A DNA stretch of 38,025 nt. It comes from Deltaproteobacteria bacterium (GTDB taxonomy: Bacteria; Desulfobacterota; Deferrisomatia; Deferrisomatales; BM512). Both the position numbers and the translations under genes were made by a program. Below the pieces are notes generated by a model. The model saw only the letters and a list, made by a program, of their open reading frames with translations. It did no database searches and was not told the DNA's origin. This document shows positions 34,326 through 38,025 of this stretch, piece after piece. Numbering within the stretch: position 1 is the first letter of the stretch; each line of letters starts with the position of its first letter. The stretch covers positions 3,765 to 41,789 of the forward strand of contig PKTU01000064.1 of NCBI GenBank assembly GCA_002869005.1, read 5' to 3'.

Positions 34326-36179
34326 ATGACACCGCCTAAAGACAACCTCTTCACGCCAACCCCTCGAAAAAGGGCTTTGTCCTGGACCTTCCGGTTCGCC
34401 CTCTTCAACGTCGCGGTAATATCGATTTTGCTGCTGAGATACGCCTCTTCAATACCGGAAATAAGCGGCCCGCTTGCCCGGACTTTTTTTGTTTTGTCAG
34501 TGCCTGCGCATGCTTTTTCAATAGTGCTGCTTGCGATGATACTGCCCGCATTGCTGGCGCTGCTTTGGCCTAATCGCAGCTTCGTTACGACGATAGCGGT
34601 ACTCGTAAGTATCCTTACCTGCTTTACCCTCATGGTGGATACTGAAGTATTCCGGCTTTACCGTTTCCACTTGAATGCGATGGTCTGGGAACTGCTGACC
34701 GGCGGCGCCGCGTCTGAGACGCTGCCCATCTCCTCCAACACCTGGCTTACCATGACGGGGGCGCTTTTAGGGCTCCTTCTGGTCGAGGGTGGCGGCGCAA
34801 CCTGGATATGGCTGACTAAAGGACGCGCAGCAAAGAACAAGGTGATTTTACTGCTTCTTTTCATTGCGCTTGTCGGGGCTAACGCCATACACGCCTGGGC
34901 GGACGCCACCGGCTACACCCCTGTTGTTAGCCAGGTCAGATACTTCCCCGCATACATGCCGTTAACTTCAAAGGGGTTCCTCCGAAAACTTGGGGTGGAG
35001 CCTGCAAAAGCGGAAGTTAACGCGAAGGCCAAATTGAAGGGGAGTCTTGCCTACCCCTCGGCGCCTCTCACCCGCACGGGAGCAGCCCCTGACAAAAATA
35101 TCCTGGTGATTATCGTTGACGGATGGCGCGAAGATTGCCTCGACCCTGAAACTACGCCAAACATCTGGAGGTTCAAGAAGCGCTCCTTGAACTTCTCCAA
35201 CCACTACAGCAGCGGCAACGCTACAAGGTTCGGCACCTTCGGGCTTTTTTACGGTCTCCACTCCAACTACTGGCATGCCGCGCTTGCCGAAGGCAAGGGA
35301 GCCCTTCTTGTCGAGGAGGCGGCAAAGCTGGGGTACAATTTTGGGATCTTCTCCAGCGCGCCGCTGGACAGCCCGGAGTTTGACAGGACTATCTTCTCTG
35401 CCATACGAGAGCAATTGGATATTACCACCGAGGGAGAAAATGCGGTGGCGCGGGACCTCAAAATAACGGAGAAGTTCAAAAATTTTGTGGGGGCGGAGCG
35501 CGGCGGCCCTTTTTTCTCCCTCCTTTTCTACGACTCATCGCACTCCTACGCGATACCTGCTGATTACCCGGCCCCATTCACGCCTTACGCTGAATCAGTA
35601 AACCACCTGTCCCTCGACGCCGATACCGACCCGGCTCCGATAAAGAACAAACTTAAGAACTCTTATCACTTCATCGACTCGCTGGTCGGCGAAGTCTTTG
35701 AAGAGCTGGAGTCCAAAGGGCTGCTGGAAGAGACCGTGGTCGTGATAACCGGCGACCACGGTGAGGAGTTCAACGACAACGGCCTATCATTCTGGGGCCA
35801 CAACTCAGGCTTTTCGCCTTGGCAGACTAGGGTTCCCTTCCTCATTCATTGGCCCGGCAAAAGCGCTGGTAATATTACGCGCAGAACTTCCCATGTAGAC
35901 CTTGCACCCACCCTCCTAAAGGAGGTGCTGGGCGTTGACGCGGCGGCGGAAACTTACTCAAACGGTGTCAGCTTATTTGCTGATGTGAAGCGGCCCTTTC
36001 TATTTGTGGGGTCATGGGACTCTTACGGACTTGTCGGAGAGAGCTGGACTATTGTTTCACTCCCCTCTGGCGAGTTGGAGTATAGAGACGAAAACTACCT
36101 ACCCGCAGAAAAGCCTGCGGGGGCGAATGAAGCTCTTCTCGCCGCCTTAAGGCAGATGAGCATCTTTTTCAAGAAGTAG
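34326..36179 (+). CDS. YejM/PbgA-like inner membrane protein with periplasmic sulfatase-fold domain
   Basis: 617 residues. Residues about 20-220 hold a cluster of transmembrane helices (FNVAVISILLLRYA, LLAMILPALLALLWP, FVTTIAVLVSILTCF and later ones). From about residue 256 (NILVIIVDGWREDCLDPETTPNIWRF) a sulfatase/alkaline phosphatase fold follows. Ser-Gly-Asn-Ala-Thr-Arg at 296-301 takes the nucleophile position (Thr300), and GDHGEEF at 476-482 provides metal ligands. In enterobacteria YejM/PbgA senses lipopolysaccharide and controls LpxC breakdown through LapB; whether that applies here is unknown. The start at 34326 follows GGAGG; a GTG 11 codons earlier has no site. It is followed five bases later by a lipid kinase gene, so a lipid role is plausible. 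Confidence 0.83.
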   Translation: MTPPKDNLFTPTPRKRALSWTFRFALFNVAVISILLLRYASSIPEISGPLARTFFVLSVPAHAFSIVLLAMILPALLALLWPNRSFVTTIAVLVSILTCFTLMVDTEVFRLYRFHLNAMVWELLTGGAASETLPISSNTWLTMTGALLGLLLVEGGGATWIWLTKGRAAKNKVILLLLFIALVGANAIHAWADATGYTPVVSQVRYFPAYMPLTSKGFLRKLGVEPAKAEVNAKAKLKGSLAYPSAPLTRTGAAPDKNILVIIVDGWREDCLDPETTPNIWRFKKRSLNFSNHYSSGNATRFGTFGLFYGLHSNYWHAALAEGKGALLVEEAAKLGYNFGIFSSAPLDSPEFDRTIFSAIREQLDITTEGENAVARDLKITEKFKNFVGAERGGPFFSLLFYDSSHSYAIPADYPAPFTPYAESVNHLSLDADTDPAPIKNKLKNSYHFIDSLVGEVFEELESKGLLEETVVVITGDHGEEFNDNGLSFWGHNSGFSPWQTRVPFLIHWPGKSAGNITRRTSHVDLAPTLLKEVLGVDAAAETYSNGVSLFADVKRPFLFVGSWDSYGLVGESWTIVSLPSGELEYRDENYLPAEKPAGANEALLAALRQMSIFFKK

Positions 36180-36184
36180 CGGCT

Positions 36185-37051
36185 ATGACACGCGAGATCT
36201 CATTTATCATAAATCCAAAAGCCGGCTCCTTCTCCATAAAGTTGGTGGAGCGCATAAGGGAGCGTTTTCCGGAAGCGACCCTACACTTTACGGAAGCGGC
36301 AAGCGATGGTGTTCGTTTGGCAAGTGAGCTCTCTGCAAGTGGCAAGGTGCTGGTGGCGTGCGGGGGTGACGGAACCCTGCGTGAAGTAGTTGAGGGCGCA
36401 AAAGAGGGGGTTACGCTCGCCTTTATACCTCTTGGTACGCTCAATCTGGTCTCCCGCCACCTTGGCATACCAACCACCCACGACGGGGTGCTTGAGCTAA
36501 TCGAAAAAGGTGAGGCAAAAAAGATCTATCCGGGGTTGATCAAAACCCCTGAATATACAAAGCCCTTCCTCCTTGCCATCTCGGCGGGGCCTGACGCCGA
36601 CGCGGTACACATGGTCAGCCTGAGGTTAAAGAAAATCATCGGCCGCTTCGCCTACGCAGTGAGCTTCATCAAAAGAATGGTTAAACCCGTTGTCGATGAG
36701 ATTGATCTCGTTGTTGACGGCAAAGGGGTTAGCGTCGGCACGGCAACACTCCTGAGAGGCCCCTTTTACGGAGGCGTTTTCCGCTTCGGGAAGAAGGCTA
36801 CTCTGGAGAATGTGGGGGTTGAGGCGCTGGCAACTGGGGAGGGCAGGATAGCGCTCCTGCGCCTCTACCTCTCAGTGCTAACCGGAGGCTTCATTGGCAA
36901 GGGGGGCGCGTTAAGGTTTTTCGCAAAGGAGGTTGCCTTTAAAAACCCGAGTGGGCGGATACAGATTGACGGGGATCCCGATACCGCGTATTCGGCATCG
37001 GTATACACAGCCGAAAGGCCTATTACGGTTATCTGTGGGGATATTAAATGA
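36185..37051 (+). CDS. Diacylglycerol/lipid kinase family protein (YegS/BmrU type)
   Basis: A 288-residue soluble or membrane-associated lipid kinase. The N-terminal FIINPKAGS and the ATP-binding GGDGT at residues 60-64 are characteristic, followed by AFIPLGTLNLVSRHLGIP. The usual motif is GTxN, and here it is GTLN. The C-terminal beta sandwich ends QIDGDPDTAY, the position of the family's 'DGE' catalytic region, here with Asp in place of Glu. It probably phosphorylates diacylglycerol or a related lipid. It begins five bases after the YejM-like gene and overlaps the hydrolase as ATGA, so the three form an operon. Eukaryote-like sphingosine kinases share the fold, but nothing supports that substrate. 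Confidence 0.87.
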   Translation: MTREISFIINPKAGSFSIKLVERIRERFPEATLHFTEAASDGVRLASELSASGKVLVACGGDGTLREVVEGAKEGVTLAFIPLGTLNLVSRHLGIPTTHDGVLELIEKGEAKKIYPGLIKTPEYTKPFLLAISAGPDADAVHMVSLRLKKIIGRFAYAVSFIKRMVKPVVDEIDLVVDGKGVSVGTATLLRGPFYGGVFRFGKKATLENVGVEALATGEGRIALLRLYLSVLTGGFIGKGGALRFFAKEVAFKNPSGRIQIDGDPDTAYSASVYTAERPITVICGDIK

Positions 37052-37782
37052 AGATTGAAGAGGGTGGCGTTATCAGGGTATCTGGACGCCCTATAACATT
37101 TGATAGGATCATCGGCGAGGGCCCCGGTGTCATCTTTTTCGGCGGCTACTCCTCCGTGAGGTTCGGTGAAAAAGCCTCCGCGCTGTGGAATTGGGCAAAG
37201 AAGAGCGGGCGCTCCTTTGTCAGATTTGACTACTCCGGGCATGGCGGAACCTTAGATGAGTTCAAAGAGGGAACTCTCGGCGATTGGCGGGATGAAGCCC
37301 TGGCGGCGGTGGAGCAACTCACTCGCGGGCCACAAATTCTCGTTGGCTCCTCTATGGGCGGCTGGATAGCGCTAATGGTCGCCGAAGAGGCTTCTTCAAA
37401 AACTCATGCCGTAATAACCTTGGCCTGTGCGGCGGACTTTACGATAAACGTCGTCGAGAATCGCTTAGCTGAGAGCCAGCTTGAAGAGCTCTCCCGCGAA
37501 GGAGTAATCGACCTAGGAGATGGCGCAATAATGACCAAGCGCTTTATCGATGAGTCCCGCGCGCACCTCGTCCTCGGCGCGCCGATACAAATCCCCTGCC
37601 CCGTCAAACTAATCCACGGTTTGTTGGATGAGAGGATCCCCTGGGAGACATCACTGTCGGCGGCGCGGTTGATAACCTCCGGTAACGTAACGGTCGAGTT
37701 GGTCAAGGGCGGCGACCACCGGCTATCCAACTCCAGCGATCTTTCCAGGCTTATCGCCAGAATCGAAGAGCTTTCCTGCTAA
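37048..37782 (+). CDS. Alpha/beta hydrolase
   Basis: A 244-residue serine hydrolase. The nucleophile elbow is GSSMGG with Ser102. The oxyanion region is FFGGYSSVRFGEKA, then FVRFDYSGHGGTLDEFKEGTLGDW. The acid is probably the Asp of HGLLDERIPW, and the histidine that of KGGDHRLS near the C-terminus. The layout, with its short cap, recalls ABHD10/thioesterase-like hydrolases of proteobacteria. No signal peptide, so cytoplasmic. Coupling to the lipid kinase (ATGA overlap) hints at an acyl ester or thioester substrate, which is inference. A strong terminator follows 11 bases after the stop. Confidence 0.85.
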   Translation: MKIEEGGVIRVSGRPITFDRIIGEGPGVIFFGGYSSVRFGEKASALWNWAKKSGRSFVRFDYSGHGGTLDEFKEGTLGDWRDEALAAVEQLTRGPQILVGSSMGGWIALMVAEEASSKTHAVITLACAADFTINVVENRLAESQLEELSREGVIDLGDGAIMTKRFIDESRAHLVLGAPIQIPCPVKLIHGLLDERIPWETSLSAARLITSGNVTVELVKGGDHRLSNSSDLSRLIARIEELSC

Positions 37783-37793
37783 ACAATGAAAAA

Positions 37794-37828
37794 GGTCCGC
37801 TCCCTGTAATGGGAGCGGACCTCGTTTT
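37794..37828 (+). terminator. Strong rho-independent terminator after the hydrolase
   Basis: GGTCCGCTCCC pairs perfectly with GGGAGCGGACC (11 base pairs) around TGTAAT, followed by a T-rich tail. An A run on the left side could let it work in both directions. Confidence 0.9.
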
Positions 37829-37861
37829 CTTATGGGGTGCAGGCCATTTAATCTATCGGCT

Positions 37862-37932
37862 AAAGCCCTGTAATGCCAAGGCTTTCATCTCATGGAGTTT
37901 TTCCCATACCCCCAAACATACCCCCTAAACAT
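37862..37932. repeat. Inverted repeat plus direct ATACCCCC repeats, possible integrase attachment region
   Basis: AAAGCC (37862-37867) and GGCTTT (37880-37885) form an imperfect inverted repeat. It is followed by two copies of ATACCCCC(T)AAACAT at 37906-37919 and 37918-37932. On the other strand these read as GGGGGTAT repeats. Short inverted core-like repeats next to spaced GGGGGTA direct repeats recall tyrosine-integrase core and arm sites, from memory of similar regions. No integrase gene lies inside the window; one could begin just beyond it. No coding region is seen from 37783 to the end. Confidence 0.35.
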
Positions 37933-38025
37933 GCTCCTAATAACCTTATTTTCCACAGTTGTTATGCATTATGTAAAAAGTGAGCGGTGTTCCCAATGCC
38001 ATCTGTCTAGCTCTACCTATTCAAA

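Noticed and set aside
1-38025. CRISPR array, tRNA, rRNA or insertion sequence
   Set aside because: No regularly spaced repeats, cloverleaf-like ends, ribosomal RNA signatures or transposase motifs were found on either strand by eye.

Overview
This 38 kb window reads as ordinary bacterial chromosome: about 25 tightly packed genes, many overlapping by ATGA, GTGA or TTGA, with fairly high GC and frequent TTG/GTG starts. Families such as DUF6178, DUF3842, a CooT-like protein, a nadK-recN-acetyltransferase cluster and a type IV minor pilin cluster suggest a Desulfobacterota/'Deltaproteobacteria'-type Gram-negative. This is inferred from gene content only; there is no rRNA or marker gene. I see no rRNA, tRNA, CRISPR array or insertion sequence.

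Layout. (1) 1-726, minus: DUF3842, a CooT-like small protein and the start of a lipoprotein, all overlapping. (2) 804-12333, plus: a type IV pilus/pseudopilus block made of a PilB-type ATPase, FimT/GspH, PilV and PilX-like minor pilins, then a 2093-residue protein. That protein starts as a PilW minor pilin and continues for about 1,790 residues of Ig-like, PilX-like and lectin-like sequence. No pilY1 is present. (3) 12400-13410, plus: a GT2 glycosyltransferase fused to a Rossmann-like domain. (4) 13404-17717, minus: nadK-recN-acetyltransferase-tldE. (5) 17763-19103, plus: rarA. (6) 19107-22057, minus: a pair of M16 peptidases, one active and one a lipoprotein lacking the zinc motif. (7) 22112-23800, plus: DUF6178. 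(8) 23882-30583, minus: a complete trpEGDCFBA operon preceded by a five-Trp leader peptide and an attenuator terminator. (9) 30746-32350, plus: ubiX, a Nudix hydrolase and a flavodoxin-like protein. (10) 32343-34278, minus: a YihY/BrkB membrane protein, a HAD nucleotidase and a possible 20-codon leader ORF. (11) 34326-37782, plus: a YejM/PbgA-like membrane sulfatase-fold protein, a lipid kinase and an alpha/beta hydrolase, closed by a strong terminator. (12) 37829-38025: non-coding, with an inverted repeat and direct repeats that look like an integrase attachment region.

How the genes work together. The pilus block should make a filament whose minor-pilin tip complex carries a very large surface adhesin covalently fused to PilW, possibly in place of PilY1. 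The trp operon encodes every step from chorismate to tryptophan and is probably controlled by translation of its leader peptide. The 34-38 kb block looks like envelope lipid homeostasis. The most novel points are the giant PilW fusion and its leader, the DUF3842-CooT-lipoprotein unit, and the right-end repeats that may mark a mobile element just outside the window.
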